A DNA stretch of 64,000 nt, taken from contig OY783212.1 in assembly GCA_963678705.1 (NCBI GenBank), positions 2,294,001-2,358,000 of the forward strand, written 5' to 3'. This document shows, piece by piece, positions 24,690-38,496 of this stretch. The notes below the pieces were generated by a model. The model ran no database searches, had not been told where the DNA came from, and saw only the letters and a program-made list of their open reading frames with translations. A program made the position numbers and the translations under genes. Origin of the DNA: Panorpa germanica. Its lineage: Eukaryota; Arthropoda; Insecta; Mecoptera; Panorpidae. Each line of letters opens with the position of its first letter. The stretch's first letter is position 1.

Positions 24690-25165
24690 ATTTTTAGGGG
24701 TCTTCTATGATTGAATATACTCGTAGATTATATTGACTATAGAATATAGACCAAAAGTTGACGGAAATATATCTGTTTAAAATTTCAGTTTTGCTCCTTC
24801 TGTTACTTCTGCGTATGACGTCACAGAATAAATAAGCAATCGAGATTATTTTTCTTTTTTTTATAACAATCCTAGTATAAAACTTGATGGACTTAGCTGT
24901 TAGTAATAAATTACTTGTCACACTCTCATTTGTATGTATCTCTGTTGTATAAAAGAGATGGCAAATCGCATGTGACTTTCATAACTTTGCATCCTTTCAA
25001 TGATTAAAGGTTTAAAACTATTTACATATTTTAAATGTAAATATCTTATATAATATTGTGACTTATTATAAATATTTAGATATTTGAGGAACTGATAGCC
25101 AGATTTAATATATAATACAGTTTTATAGAAATTAAGTCATGGTTCACAAGTCCATTGCAGAACTT
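24690..25165 (+). repeat. repeat family F, copy 1
   Basis: Shares in order with 47150-47505: a GTTGTATAAAAGAGATGGCAA block, a TCAATGATTAAAGG block, TATTTGAGG, TATAGAAATTAAG and CACAAGTCCATT. It is more diverged than the other two. No open frame is shared, so the family is non-coding or heavily decayed. Confidence 0.55.
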
Positions 25166-26434
25166 TTTTTTTCACCTTTATATTTCTTCATTAGCGTTAT
25201 GTAGTTGCTGTGTTAAATTAACGATACATGCAAAAAAAGAATTACGCCATTAAACATGGAGAGTTAGCAGCGACAGAGTTTTCTAACTTTATTTTAAATT
25301 TTATTAAATTAAAATACAGCCCAAATTTCCTATGCGAACGGGAAAATCGTGTTTTTTTTATTTTCTCTACCGTTTTTTTTAAGATATCTGTGAACACCTT
25401 ATAAATTATGCAAATTCGACATCTTTATGCAGTCATAGATAATCACCAAAGTATAAAAAGACAAAGAAAGAGATACAGGGAGATGAGAGAGCATATTTTC
25501 AAATGCTGAATGGTTATACGTATACAGCATTTTACTAGAACTGCAGATTCGACTGCAATTCCCGCGCACATTCAGTCGACCAGACCGTCGGACCGCCGGA
25601 TGTCTTTATAACCATTTCTGCTGAATTTTATTAAATTACATCAAACTCATGGTTAACATCAATTAACATTTTAATTACTAAATACAGTGTTCTACTTTTA
25701 TTAGATTAAAAATAAATTAATTTCATGAATTCACTTTCTTCTAAATTCAACGTTTCACGTACCATTTGACAATTTTAAAATAATTGAGGCTTGCTGTTTG
25801 ACCCGATCCCGAGTCTTTCTCGGAATTTTAATTCATTGTAAAAATGTGTTTTCATTGAGAGTTTTAATGAAATACATGTAATTAATTACATTGTTGTTTG
25901 TAGCCTGGAAAAGTTTGAACTCCAGAGGGCGGTTGTGTGTATAGAAAATTAAAATAATGGAAACTGTAAACCATTATTTTTTCAACCTTCATTTTTTTTC
26001 AAACTTTGTATCTCATTAAATCATGTTTATTTTAAATAATTATTCCTAAACTTAAAGAAATTCTCTGTGATGTGGAAAGGAATTGATTAGTTTCAGAGCC
26101 ATTAAGGGGCCGTTCCCATTTTATAAGTCGTTTTTCGCATTCAGCAAGGATTTCATTGAGAAATAGTCTAGCCTAAAAATCCAGAATCGAGACTGAAAGC
26201 GGCGAACCTGGTACATTTATTTATATGTACACTAGTATAGTCTGTGATGTACATTATTAAAAAAGAAAATTAAATAAAATTTGAGGTACTGATGTACATA
26301 TATAATATGTACAGATATTATAATGGGTTTAAGAAATATAGTAAAATAATAAGCGCATCATTTGAATCATTGCTATTTTCCATAGAAGTGCTTTACACAT
26401 AGAGATATAAGAAGAGGAGAGCGTGAAGTCCTAC
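25166..26434. other. AT-rich non-coding stretch
   Basis: No gene seen. A GC-rich patch at about 25545-25610 shows no open frame I could support. Confidence 0.5.
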
Positions 26435-26606
26435 CTGTCTCTGTCGAGCCGAACCGGTGCTGCTGGCTTGGCTAATTGGCGGTGAGGTAGAGGTAAGCAG
26501 ACGCAGTGCTAGGCTAGAAAGAGACACAGAGGACACTCGGCAGGTATCTCTCTCTTTGCCTTTGTCCCAGTATTCCGTCTCTTGCATTACAGCGGTGCAG
26601 CTCAAT
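26435..26606 (-). CDS. candidate internal exon of an unidentified gene
   Basis: A GC-rich island. On the minus strand an acceptor ATCTATCTGATAG precedes 172 open nt (one base plus 57 codons), ending in a near-consensus donor CAG|GTAGGA. The predicted peptide includes LSCTAVMQETEYWDKGKERD and ends PPISQASSTGSARQRQ. The composition differs sharply from the flanks. The donor is phase 0, which matches the phase-0 acceptor of the candidate exon at 13303-13467. The acceptor needs two bases from an exon ending in phase 2, as both upstream candidates at 41.3 and 41.7 kb do. I cannot name the family. Confidence 0.4.
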
Positions 26607-27787
26607 CTATCAGATAGATGAAAGAATGTTGTACACACAAATTTTGAGCAATTGGGTGCTCTATCAGATTGAAAGTAACTATTGTTATCTTACAACCCAT
26701 CTGGTAAGAAGTTGTTACATAAAAGATAAACGTTTTTATCAATTTGCTGTATTCAGTGATTTCTATATATATTAAAATAATCTTCAAGTGGGTTGTTCAC
26801 ATTTAAAAAATATTATAACAAGATATTTATTTATTACTATAATAATTCTGCGACCAGCTCAATCATAAATAAATTTAAATGAAACCTTACATAACAATCA
26901 TTTTACTTTAACAATTTTATTTCTCGCTATAAAAACTTTTTTGTGATACACATATATTTTTCTCGCAAGTACATCCAGTTGCCGCTATGTCGCTGTATTC
27001 GTTGTGTTCCTTGATGCCATTTGTTATGATTACGGTTAAACATTGCGACTACATAGGTTGCAAGCCATTAGTCGTACAAAACGAACAAAAAATACACCTG
27101 GTTACGACTGACTTACAAAAGGGTTACTGAAACTTAAGTTGCCACAAAGAATAACGCTGAGTTAGTGGTACAGAAGGCAGGTAAAGAACTGAGAAGTGCA
27201 GAACTGGAGGATTGAATCACTAGTGCAAAGAAATACACACGTCACATATGCATTTACATATGTAGGTACATCTATATAACGTGAAACATGTGTATGTGTT
27301 GGATACGAGTACGAGTTTAGTTAGACTAGTGTACCTGCCATATGAGTTGAGTACCTGCCATAAGTATGAATTGGAAGAAAATAACATACTTAAAATAGTG
27401 TATTCTGTAAATTTATAAATAGGACTCCGAGTTCGCTGTAGGACATAATTGTCCACGAATGTTATCAATTCAAAAGAAATGGAAATAATAATTTCGCACG
27501 CTGCTACTCCATTGCACATATTCGCCGTACCGGGAAACCCGCTCCTAAGAATAACCTACGATGAAATTAAGTTTCAGTAGAGGCCCTTCTTTTGCTGTTT
27601 GGTGTTGCCCATTTCTGACCGGTCCTGAATATCGTGACCAATTAATCAACAACGAAACGAAATGACAAGAAAAACCCAAACTAGCAAATGCTGTTATTGA
27701 CTAAAGTTATGAAACAAAATTGTTTCTCCAAAGAATTGACATTGAAGTAAAACATATACTACTGTGCCATTTATGTCAAATTGATAT
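26607..27787. other. non-coding stretch
   Basis: No gene supported. A 99-codon minus frame at 27220-27519 is Cys/Tyr-rich without domain character and is judged chance. Confidence 0.4.
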
Positions 27788-27790
27788 TAA

Positions 27791-28013
27791 GGCCCTCCGC
27801 ACACGAGGCGACTGATTGCAAACCTTAACCCATAATCTGCCCTAACCGATTGAGAATGAAACTGTGTTGTTAGTGAGTGATCGAACGTGTATACGTGTGA
27901 GAGAAACTCGTATACACATTCGTTCTCTTACTAACAACACAGTTCCATTCTCATTCGGTTCGGGCAGATTCGGGGCTAAGGTTTGCAATCAGTCGCCTCA
28001 TGTGCGGACGCTC
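27791..28013. mobile_element. MITE family 1, copy 3 (short fold-back, about 223 bp)
   Basis: Left TIR GGCCCTCCGCACACGAGGCG, right TIR ending in GCGGACGCTC. Between them is a near-perfect palindrome (GAATGAAACTGTGTTGTTAG on one arm, CTAACAACACAGTTCCATTC on the other), so the copy is a pure fold-back with the middle of copies 1 and 2 missing. TAA precedes it, but the right flank is degenerate. Confidence 0.75.
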
Positions 28014-28016
28014 TTA

Positions 28017-29767
28017 CTCTTTCCTGAAATCATAAAATTTTGTTAAGATCTTTGTGAAGGATTATAACATCTTACTTTTTTAAGGATATAAAGCCTTTAT
28101 AATCCGATTTTTGAATATTTAAATTATTTTTAATTAATATTCGAACAGGAGGGAGGGGGCCCTCAAATTGTGACATGCGGAAGGATGATGTCATATCTAG
28201 TCTAAAATTAGACTTAAAAAAAATAATAATAATAAAAATAAGTGTTATGGATGACTCCTAATCCAATTTTTAAACATTATTGGGATTCGCTTAGGTGAAA
28301 TATTACATCGATTTACGTTAATATCCATCTTTTGTGTTCAAAAGAACATGTGGCCTGCTTAAAATATTAGTAATCATGACTAAAATAATACATATTAGTT
28401 CAGACAACATTTAAAGGTTTTCTGGCACTATTATCTTGATGCAAAATAATTTATGAGAATAATCACTATTGTGCAACGTGCTTCTACAATATGATTTTGG
28501 CGATTTCCGCCTAATTAATACATAGTCCTCCTTGCAATCTTTTCTTAAAATATAAGTTGAATGCTACAGACACCAGAAACATTCTAATTTAGGAAGAACA
28601 CAGGTTCAAATATCATCGAAATCGATAATGAAATAGAAAAGCCGTCAAACAATTCATCTTTTTTTTTAATGATATCTTAATATTTTCTGAGTTATAATTA
28701 TATTGTCTCTTTTATAGCCGTCATAAATTAAATTTAAAACCTGAAACATTTGATTCACCAGAGAATCCTACACATGAATGGATGAGTCAACCTCGACGCA
28801 ACGCGACACGACCGTGTGAACTGAATAATGTGTCAACGAACACCTATAGACACTCGCCCAGCACTCGTCGCGAGCATCTCGCCTCTCTTTTCAGTACTAA
28901 ATTGGTACCAAAGCAGATGCATCAAGTAGACATCGAGTCGAGTCGCTCCATTTAAACATCGTTACGTCATTTTGTAGAATCGGACACATTTAACCTAGTA
29001 CGTGGTACGTGGTATTGTATAACAAACGAGAATTAAGTTCTTTTTATATAATTCTACATGGGATTAACACAGGCTTATTAGTGTATCGTCATTGATTTAT
29101 GCGCTGTGGTCATTTCAATATATAGAGCATTTGTTGTTCCTATATTTTCAATGAAGACAATATTGTGATATTGTAAACATGAATTGAGCCGTTTATTTTG
29201 GAAGTGGGGTAAGTCCATTTACAAAGAAAAGATTAGTGAACGCTGAAATCAGAAACAAATCTTCAAAATAATCCTCAAAATGGTTATTTCATTTACTTTA
29301 AAGTAAGAAAATCGCTCTACAAATTCAGATCGTGCCGAACTTGTACGAAAAGCACAAGGCACTTATCCACATTTAATTAACTATGCTAAACGGTTTAGCG
29401 AGAAGTTACTTAGTACAGACAGACAGATACAGAGGGGACGGGCTGTACAACCCAGCAGAGAAAATGTAATACTGTTTAAGGGAAACTTGCTATATAGTAA
29501 TGCGATACAGTGATTTAATTGGTTTTCTGTGAAAATCTAATTAATACATATTTCACAAGCAGAGATTATACTTGTATTAACAAATTATTCCTAGAAATTC
29601 AACAAGAAAATGAAATTCTTCCTTGTAGACAGGATCACAATTTAAATAAGTTAATTTTCTTGTAAATTTGTTTCTTAATAAATCTGTTTATATTTGTTGA
29701 AATATAATCAGTTAATTTATAGGAGTAATAATTTGTCAAAATGGATTGTATTTAAATTGCGACATCA
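28017..29767. other. non-coding stretch
   Basis: No gene supported. A GC-rich patch at about 28790-28960 is full of CG dinucleotides and could be a regulatory region or 5' UTR, but no open frame or clear core promoter was found. Confidence 0.4.
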
Positions 29768-29771
29768 TTAA

Positions 29772-30340
29772 GGGGGGAGAGATAAGGTCAAAACGATAAA
29801 AAAAAGCATATTTTCGATAATGTTTTTTGACGACACAGTTAATATATAATTATTTCTATAATTGCTATATTATAAAATAACATTTGAAAAATATTTTGTG
29901 AAATTTTCATAAATAAATATCGAGAAATGAGGCATTGACAGCGAATTTCCGCTGAAGTCACAAAAGAAAATAATATTGCGGTGCCACTCATAACTCATCA
30001 CTGGACTATCTGAATTTAAAAAAAACAAATTAATTTCATTAGTTGATAAGTTTCTGCAGGTAACACTGTGGAGTTTTTTTTTATTGATTTTTCAATTTTT
30101 TTACAGCAATTTTTCATGAAAAAAATTAAAAACTTTGTTATTTTAAAATAATAGCATCGGTCCAGTAGATTTTGAGCTGGAGACGAAACCAGACCAGAGA
30201 GCTGAAAACTTAAAACTCTATATCTCCGACAGTTTTACTCAAACCGACTTCAAATTTTCACACAATAAACTTAATATGTTGTACATTAATATAAATAAAT
30301 AAAAAAAATATATTAAAAAAAGTTGGAACCTTACCCCCTC
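29772..30340. mobile_element. TTAA-flanked MITE, about 569 bp
   Basis: TTAA lies at both borders (29768-29771 and 30341-30344). The left end GGGGGGAGAGATAAGGTCAA is loosely mirrored by the right end, which inverted reads GAGGGGGTAAGGTTCCAA. TTAA duplications are typical of piggyBac-type elements, but the TIR does not start CCC, so the class is open. No protein. Confidence 0.55.
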
Positions 30341-30344
30341 TTAA

Positions 30345-33300
30345 AGTAAAAGGTCGTCTGCGTGGCACGGGTCATATAACTATTGGCTGTAATTATAACG
30401 CTTAGTGGAGGCGGATACAATTCCAAGAGATAAAGATAAATTATTTCGTACTAAGTTTTAAGCTTTCTACCTATATTTTTATCTAACCTAAAAACTGCCC
30501 TCGCGATTTTACCATGCGCATTTAACGTCGACCTATATTACCTTCGGTTTTTAAGATTACGTCTATTTTAAAAAATGGAAATGTATATTTGTTAGACAGT
30601 GAGTGGTACATCGAAGTCACCATTACCTCTCAGAGGTGTCAAGAGTCGTCGAGCTCTCAGAGAATAAGAATTCTATCCATTGCAAATTTTTCACAAAATT
30701 CAATTTATCCAATAAATATCAAACCCGGAGAATATTATTCCATGATCTCCTTACAAATGGCCATCACTTGAAGAATAAATAAATTAATAATAAAAATGAA
30801 TTGCAAATCCTGGGTATGAATAATGAATGTTCGTTCCTGTTTACGCTCTTGTTAACATTTCTGTTATTAACGTCATTTGGGACCCTTTTCAAACCGTTGC
30901 CAATCACTGCTTTTACCATAGAGACATGACACAAAAGCAATTGTTGCTTGAAGTAGGAACCATCCTTCACAATTATCCGTTCTTAGTAAATTTTAATCAC
31001 GATTTTCATACGTCATTACATTTTTTACAACAGTTTCTCTAATTTGATGTCGGCTTATTTAAATTTTTTAGTCTTTAACTATGAAAATATTTTAATGAAC
31101 CCGACAAAAAAACCTCAACAAAACGTTGTTTCCTCTTCTAATAATCACATAATATTGTGTATCTCTGTTTACAAATATATTTATCGTTAACGTGTTATGT
31201 TTTGTGGTGACAAAAAAATTAAATAATGAAACCTTAAAATATGTTGCAGCATATTTACATTGTTTGTAAAGGGCGGCTACGACACAGGGCTCACAGGTTT
31301 GTTTGTGGCCCTTTAGTTCTCCTGGCTATGCTATTCACGCTGTACCATCACGGTATGGGCATGAGTATGGGTTGGATTCCCATTATTGTTGTCACAGAGC
31401 TGTAACTAATATTAACACAAACAATACAAAAACATAATTACATACTTCTCTGTTCTCCCTCTTTCCCCTTTGTCCATCATGCCCTGTGAATGTTCTATGC
31501 GTGCATGGCGAGTTGCGTTCAATCAACGAATCAATTATCTCACCCCGCTTTGAATGTTCGTGTAATAACGCAGAATGGTGTAGATAGATTCCTATTTTGA
31601 AAGAAAAATGTCGAAAAACGCAGTAAAGTAAAAATTTTTAACGTCACACGGAATGCGTCACGATAACGAATATGGTTTCAATGGATTTAATGAATCGGCG
31701 AAACCATAAAGAAAAAAATAGCAGACTTAGAAAATACTGAAGTTTAACCTGAAAACAATGGTTTATCAATTCTTATCAGGAGTTACTTTTTACTTGAACA
31801 AAAATAGAAAGTGTAAAACTAATAAATTAACCGAGGTTTATAATAAACCTCAGTGAACTGAGAATTTAAAAAAATACGTATGTTGTATATTATTCATTGC
31901 CTTGATTGAAACGACTTAACTGAATTCTACTGTACCAACTTAAGAAATAGTTTTTAAAAATTATAACTATACAATTTAGTGCAATTAATTTGCTTGTTGC
32001 CTAACACGATCAGTTACGGATATTCGCAAAGCTGGTTAATCGGGCACAAGAATACTAGATTTCAGATGATTGTATCTAGTCTAACCGTTTTTAGTTCGGT
32101 TTTTGGGAGTGATACATAAATAGCATTTCAAATTATTCAAATCTGTGTTATTTATAAATAATACAATTAATAAAAACTGAATTATGTAACATCATTATAG
32201 CACACGTAACATAATATAAATAAGGTATAAAAATCTTTAAAAAAAGGAAGCATGAACATTAATGGTTTACAAGCTGTTATATCGGTTGGTACAACTGGTT
32301 CGCTCATTTACAATATGTTGGTTGGCTGCCTGCTTGCTTGGTGTATTGATTTTATTCAGTTGGTATCGATCAGTGATTATTGCAAGAAATGAAAACACAA
32401 TATGGCTACTTTCAGCGGTGTGTTTTATGTTGTACTAAACGTGTTTTGTTGTAGTTTGTTTGTGAAAGAAAAAGAAGTGAATCAGGGCCGCATCGTACTC
32501 TATGTCCACACATGCGTGTTCGGGTACGAATATCCAATATTTATAGTACGAAAACCCACGTAAAGGTGGGGTTCATAAACTCGATCTTAAATACAATGGG
32601 GCAATAATCATTAATTAAGTAATTAAGTTTAGAACTCAAATGAGCTTGGAAACAGATTTAAGGACACACATTTCATGAGTGTAGTAAAGCAGAGTTAGGC
32701 GATATTCAACTTTTGTATGAATTCGCAATTACTGATCCACTCAAGTCACCTCGTGAGAATGAGAACCCCGCTTTATAGACGAAAATAAATAATCTAATTT
32801 CTGAGTAGGTAATTATAAACATCTTTTCCAAAAGATATAGAATCTACGTTTTCTTTAGATTTACGAACAGGGCACTCTTGTGTACATGGCGGCCCTGAAC
32901 AAAATCAGTTTAATGCTTAAAGAAGAATCATGAGAAATAATGTACGAACCGTTCTAAGACGAACAAAAAGTTGCCTGACTGCTTTATATTTTATAACACT
33001 GAAAGATCTATAGCTAAATCTGATGAGGCAAATATTGAACGACCGTCAAGGGACGTTTCGCGTTCGCGTTCGCGTTAGTGCTACGAGGAGTACCAGCCAG
33101 ACAGACGGTGGAAGTCGGGAGAGGAACAGACGATCAACAGGGTGGGAAATCGATCGTCTTTTTTGCATATTGTAGTGATTTGTAGGTCAATCTATTGAAA
33201 TACAGGGTGTTCACCAGGAATGTTCAAGTTTTAATTTAAAAATAATATATGAACACAGAAATGAACGTTAGGTAACATTTGAATGTGATGTAAAATGCGC

Positions 33301-34089
33301 ACGGTCTGGATAGACTTCAAACAATTCAGGCTGTAAAGGCAATGACGGTAAAGACCGCAGGCTCACAGCCATTCCGATTTTTGGTTCCCGGTTGTGTAAG
33401 TCATGGGTTTTTTAATTCCGTTGTGATAAAGCAGATCAAATTCAATCCATTCCAGGAAAATAAACCTTTGAACACATTTCCATTGACAACAAAAGCAATT
33501 TCACATTTTCATTTGTACAACTCTACTATTGAAAGCAATGGAACTCAAAGCCTTTTGTTTGTATTCGTGTATTCGTGTATTCGCCGAAAGCTAATTGTGT
33601 TAAATATCAAATCAAAATCAGTGAATTGGTACTGTGGCTTTATGCAGCTGTTCATTAATAACTGTTTCATCTGATGCCCACCTACGTGAAACTGTGCTAT
33701 ACATGATGATTGACAGGTTGATTTCACTTCAGTTTAAATAATACAAAACAAATGATTTGGTTTTTTTTCAATCAGAGAATGTTTGATTTGTAAACTGCTT
33801 TGTAACACATGATTCTTTAATAAAATAGACCACAAATATTAACCGGAAAAGCCATCACCACCTAGATATAAAGCCTAACAGCGTTTTGTCGAAAATGCTG
33901 TGACGTCACGCATTGTAGTCTACAATTTTCCAAACTAGCCTACCTTGTAGTTCAGTTGTAGTCTTAATTTAAAACAAAAACAAGTGATGTGCTTTGTTAA
34001 TTTGAAACGTAACATTTTAATTGTGATTTTAGTAAATTAGTGAATTGTGAATTTAGTGAAATATAGTGCAATTAAAACTAATAAACAAA
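30345..34089. other. non-coding stretch
   Basis: No gene supported. Holds one copy of the palindromic GGTTTATAATAAACC motif (31829-31843), a tandem CGTTCG-type run near 33060-33075, a TACAGGGTGTTCACCAG sequence (about 33202) like a mariner terminus, and a 46-codon hydrophobic small frame at 32252-32392 (see findings). Confidence 0.4.
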
Positions 34090-34157
34090 ATGCCAGCAGT
34101 TGCAGAAGTTACAAAAACATCAGAAACCCAAACTTAAATGCAGCTATAATTTGAAGT

Positions 34158-34491
34158 ATTCAAAGTGCTAATACTTATACCAGTGCAAGAGAAATAAAGA
34201 ATTTGGAAGATATTTTAAAATGTATAAAGCATTATGGTCTTTCTGGTTATTGGCAGGATTACCAAAATACACCTATACTCTGATGTATAGTATAGCAGAA
34301 GATTCTGCACCGGTGTCAATGAGTTAAAATTTAAATATATTTTGCAAGGAAAGTTTCCAACTGATGCCCATGAAGACAGGTTTGGAAAATACAGACAGTT
34401 TGCTGAAGCTTAGTATAATATTTCAATGCGGCAATTACTTGAATGTGCAAAAAAATTACGTCTACAAACAACTTTAACGAACGATAACTAG
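34158..34491 (+). pseudogene. decayed P-element-like transposase fragment
   Basis: Two blocks in different frames read as the C-terminal part of a P-element/THAP9-like transposase. Block 1 (34158-34280) gives NLEDILKCIKHYGLSGYWQD and ends at a TGA. Block 2 (34330-34488) gives YILQGKFPTDAHEDRFGKYR, then a TAG at 34411, then YNISMRQLLECAKKLRLQ. The pattern TDxxExRFGxYRQ followed by NYxIS and KLR is characteristic of this transposase region. Premature stops and a frameshift show it is dead. An isolated ATG frame at 34090 (MPAVAEVTKTSETQT) just upstream may be unrelated. The long minus-strand frame over the same bases (34331-34792) is taken as an antisense shadow. Confidence 0.75.
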
Positions 34492-37400
34492 AACGAAAAC
34501 TTAAATGTGGTGTAAACAAAAAATACCAATAGACAAGTAAATCAAACAATAAAAATATTGGAAATAAGAGAATTGCTTTTAACATTAAAAACCCGCTAAA
34601 CAATTCATAAATTTTTAACCACTCTGTACCCAAATGCGACTCCGTAATTAATTTCCCATCCGTCAAAATGACAACTGTTAAAAATAGCTGATCTAGGCTT
34701 GCCAATTCTAAAATGGCGCGTAATTTAAAATTCCTCCTACTCTTGCGACACCGTTTATTACAAAGATATATGAATATTAATAAAAAACACATAATTAAAA
34801 AATATAAATGTTCTAATTTGATATTCAGTTATCAATATCTGAAATAATACTGTTTGCGGTCTAGTTTCAACGAGTAGAAATATTTCTTCGTAAATTTGGT
34901 ATTATCACTGATAAAAGCACATTACCCGTTATTAACAGCTGCTACTGTCTGCTTGTTATCACTAAAGAAATACTCGTACAAACAATAATTCCGTTGAATT
35001 ACGTCGGCTTTGTTTGTTTATCCATTACCCTTTACTAATGGTAATTAGCAAGCATTATCAGTGATATTTGACATATGTAATTATAATTATGACATTTAAT
35101 ACATACCGACTGTGATTCACCTAGCGGAAAGAATATAAAATACAGATTATTTTAACTCTGCAGTTCAGAAATATACTTTGTTCTGATTATTATTAATAAA
35201 ATCATTTTCGTCTGAATTTCGCGGTTTGGAATTTTTAACATAAACATTTAAATATGGCGGCGCTGTAAATATTTATATAAAATTATACGACTTTTCTGCT
35301 TACTATAAAATTGTAATCTTTTTCTTTTTATGTTAATTTCGTTGAACTTTTTATTTGTTTTCATTTTTACTATTTTTACTACTTGTAATTGTAGTACGGT
35401 TATTTTCTTATTGTTATTTTTATGTAAAATCATTTATAATTTTGTCCAGCAGATTTTAATGTAATTAATAAAGTTGGGAAAGTAATATATGGAAAAACCG
35501 CGATGCAAAAATACATTCAAGATAAATAACACCGTGCACAAAAATAATCACAATGAAAAATGTTCACATAACCTTTATGCATGATTATGCAGGGCAGTTT
35601 TGTTACTTGTAGATAAAGTACCACGCTAAAAATATAAGAACATTTATGGGGACTCTTTGCAGGAGTCGTCCAGTGCGGGTGGTGTAGTAGGACGCACCAC
35701 TAAATGGACGTCAAATATACGCAAATGCCCTTAAGCAACTGAAGTAACTTAAAACTTAAGAATACGGTCATAAGAAACCATGAAATTTGTGTGACGTATT
35801 TTGTGATGACTCCTTACGTCATATCTTCTCCATTGTGACGTCACACTTTTGAACAAAAAAAAATTTTAGTCTTATTTGTTGATGTTGGTGTTGTTTGTTT
35901 GTTTTTTCAATTCGATGTTATATTACAAAGGTTACGGCGTTTCTCCGTGTGACGTAATTAATGGATTGCTCCTTACGACAGGTTATCTTTCAACGACAAT
36001 TACAATTACTTTAAAATAAACTATCAAAATCATATATTACATTTTATTAACATCATCAATTCAAAAGATTTCCGTCACAGGAAAATGTACAAATAAAAGC
36101 AAAAAAAGCTTTTTTAGTAATAGAATGTTTTATCAAACAGATTTACAACTGATATGGTGACCTAAAAAGCTACCCTTTATATGTCAGCGCCCCACCCATG
36201 TTTACGTATGTAGGTCATACTCATGCTGTGGTTCTTCCACCCCATTATTATATGAAATACAGTAAACGAGTGTAGTGGAATTTTATAATTTAAAAGTTTT
36301 AATGAAATTCATAACTAAACGTAATTAAAATAAATATTATATAAAATGTACAAAAATTTGTTCTATGTGGCGATATTTCAATTTATTTGTATCAGTTAAA
36401 TAAAATAGATCGCTGTTTGTTTAATGTATTAATGGTGTTGTCTTTATCTCAACATTTCTACGCTACGACAAAGGTGGAGTGAAGTGCAAGTATTTCTTTA
36501 CTCCCTCTTCTCCCACCTTCATTTAGTAGACACCTTTGAATCTACTCATGAACATTCTAATTACATCGAATCATTACTTCTAATGAATCGGAAAAATATA
36601 ATTATTTAAAGGAATTTATACAAAATTTCAATAATAACACACTAGTGTTATTTACACACACATTTTATTTTGTAGAGCCACCTCGAGCTACACTTATATA
36701 ATATCATGAATGACACTTATTAAATTCAAAAACCCCGCGTAAATGCCGCCATAGTTTTTTTGCTTTTAAATTATAATGCAAATAGACTTTGACTTATTAC
36801 CAGCTCCAACACTCAACACTAAATAGTTCTAGGGAATTAACGTAATGTCGTGTAGCCTTTTTAATTCTAAGAAATTAATTACTGCTGTGCTGCGTTTTGT
36901 TTGTGTGTGCGTTGAAAACAATATTTACCAGTAATAACATGCAGAGACCAGAAGGTTTGCTAAGTACATATAATAATACACATGCGATTATACGTAGTAC
37001 CTGCTAATTAGCATGTTATTTATGAAGCTGATAATGATTTGTAAGTGCTGAGTCTCAGCGGTGCCTAGACCCGGTTGAGGAATAATATTAATGTACCGGT
37101 TTTAATGCTTCGCCAAAAAAATCTGTTCTACAGAAATCACTGTGGCACGGAGAGGTTTTTCCTTATTTTCTTTTTTAGAACATATAGTTGAATGTGGACA
37201 CACGCACTACGGAATTAATTCTGCGAATACCATATGCTACTGTCGGCGTATCTCTTTGTAAGCAGTATGCGTCTGTCGCTGCATTTCTATGAACAAACAT
37301 TAACATGACAAGATATAGTTATTGGCCAAGTCAATTATAGTGTGTGTTAGATAAGTTTTAGTACACCGAATTAAACCCTCCAGGAAAAATATCGAGCGGA

Positions 37401-38496
37401 CTTATTTCGTAGTGGTATCTGGGTCTAAAAGGTTAGTCTTCATCAAAGATGGAAATATTGCCCTGCCCAATAGTCTTTAAGTAAAGCGTGGTATAGTATA
37501 ATCAGAACATTTACTATTGCCATAAATTTAAAACCACTGCACATGAATATTTCCGGTTACGGTGGCCTGCCAATGTTGCAAAATAAATACAATGTAAATG
37601 CGTTCTTCATTCTGCACTACTAGAGATAATTTTGTGCGCAGCGTTGCTGGATCACCATAGACTCTGAAAAAATCGCGTTGGAATTAAAAAGATAATTATA
37701 TTTTAAATTATTATATCTCAGATATAAAATATTGAAGTGCCAATGAAAATAGTAATAGAAATTTTTCATTTTTGTAATAAAAAAATGTTCTAACCTAAAA
37801 TGATAAATGGAAACAAAGAATTTTGTTTTCAGAGTGCAAAATAAACAGCAAAATTATTATAATTAGTACATACATAAATGCCGTCTCTTCTTTCAAGTGA
37901 ATAATTAAATAAAGCCATCTCTTTTCAACGCGCTTAGGAAATAATATTTCCAGTTGGTAATCCACAACTGTTATCTTAATGTACTTTTAAAACAAAATGA
38001 AAAAGATATTCACAGCGCAAGCAAAAAATCGTGTTCTGAGAAAAAAGCAACCGGGGCTCTGCGAGTGTATTATTATTAAGTAAATCATAGGTTTTAAACG
38101 GCGTGGAATGCAGTGAAGCAGAAACCGTTCGTAGCTGTTAGCACCTTGAGTACCGGGTCGGCATGTTCTAACTTGCTTGGAAATTTGGAGTAATTTGTAA
38201 AGTCGATCTAGACATACTCTTAATCTCGCAGATATCATATTGCAGTATTCGTGTAACTTTCGTCTTATGCAGTTAGGTTTCATGATCTAAAATTAAATTA
38301 AATTTAATTAAATTTTTATCTAAAATGGTAGTTCTATGATTTGTTGTATAGGTAACGTCGTTTCTTTCTTTTAATTTTTTTCATGTAGCAAACGCCATTT
38401 TATTATTCTTATAGCAATTAAATAAATAACTGAACCGTTTGGACATTTTTAAGTAAGAGGTTCTATTCTATAGCTTTTCTTTTTAAACTAAACCTT
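34492..38496. other. non-coding stretch
   Basis: No gene supported. Contains a second piece of the short repeat also seen near 2735 (35668-35727) and a 98-codon minus frame at 37987-38283 of unknown character (MKPNCIRRKLHEYCNM at its start). Nothing supports it beyond length. Confidence 0.4.

Noticed and set aside
27220-27519. 99-codon minus frame rich in Cys and Tyr
   Set aside because: Periodic Cys/Tyr arises from repeated GTATAC/ATGTGT-type sequence. No family resemblance.
33342-33674. 110-codon plus frame
   Set aside because: No domain, mixed low-complexity content. Judged chance.
34331-34792. 153-codon minus-strand frame
   Set aside because: It is antisense to the P-element-like transposase remnant, with Leu/Phe/Ile-rich composition typical of a frame opposite AT-rich coding DNA.
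37987-38283. 98-codon minus frame resembling a basic protein
   Set aside because: I considered a retroelement fragment, but no RT, Gag or integrase motif is present and no donor or acceptor bounds it.
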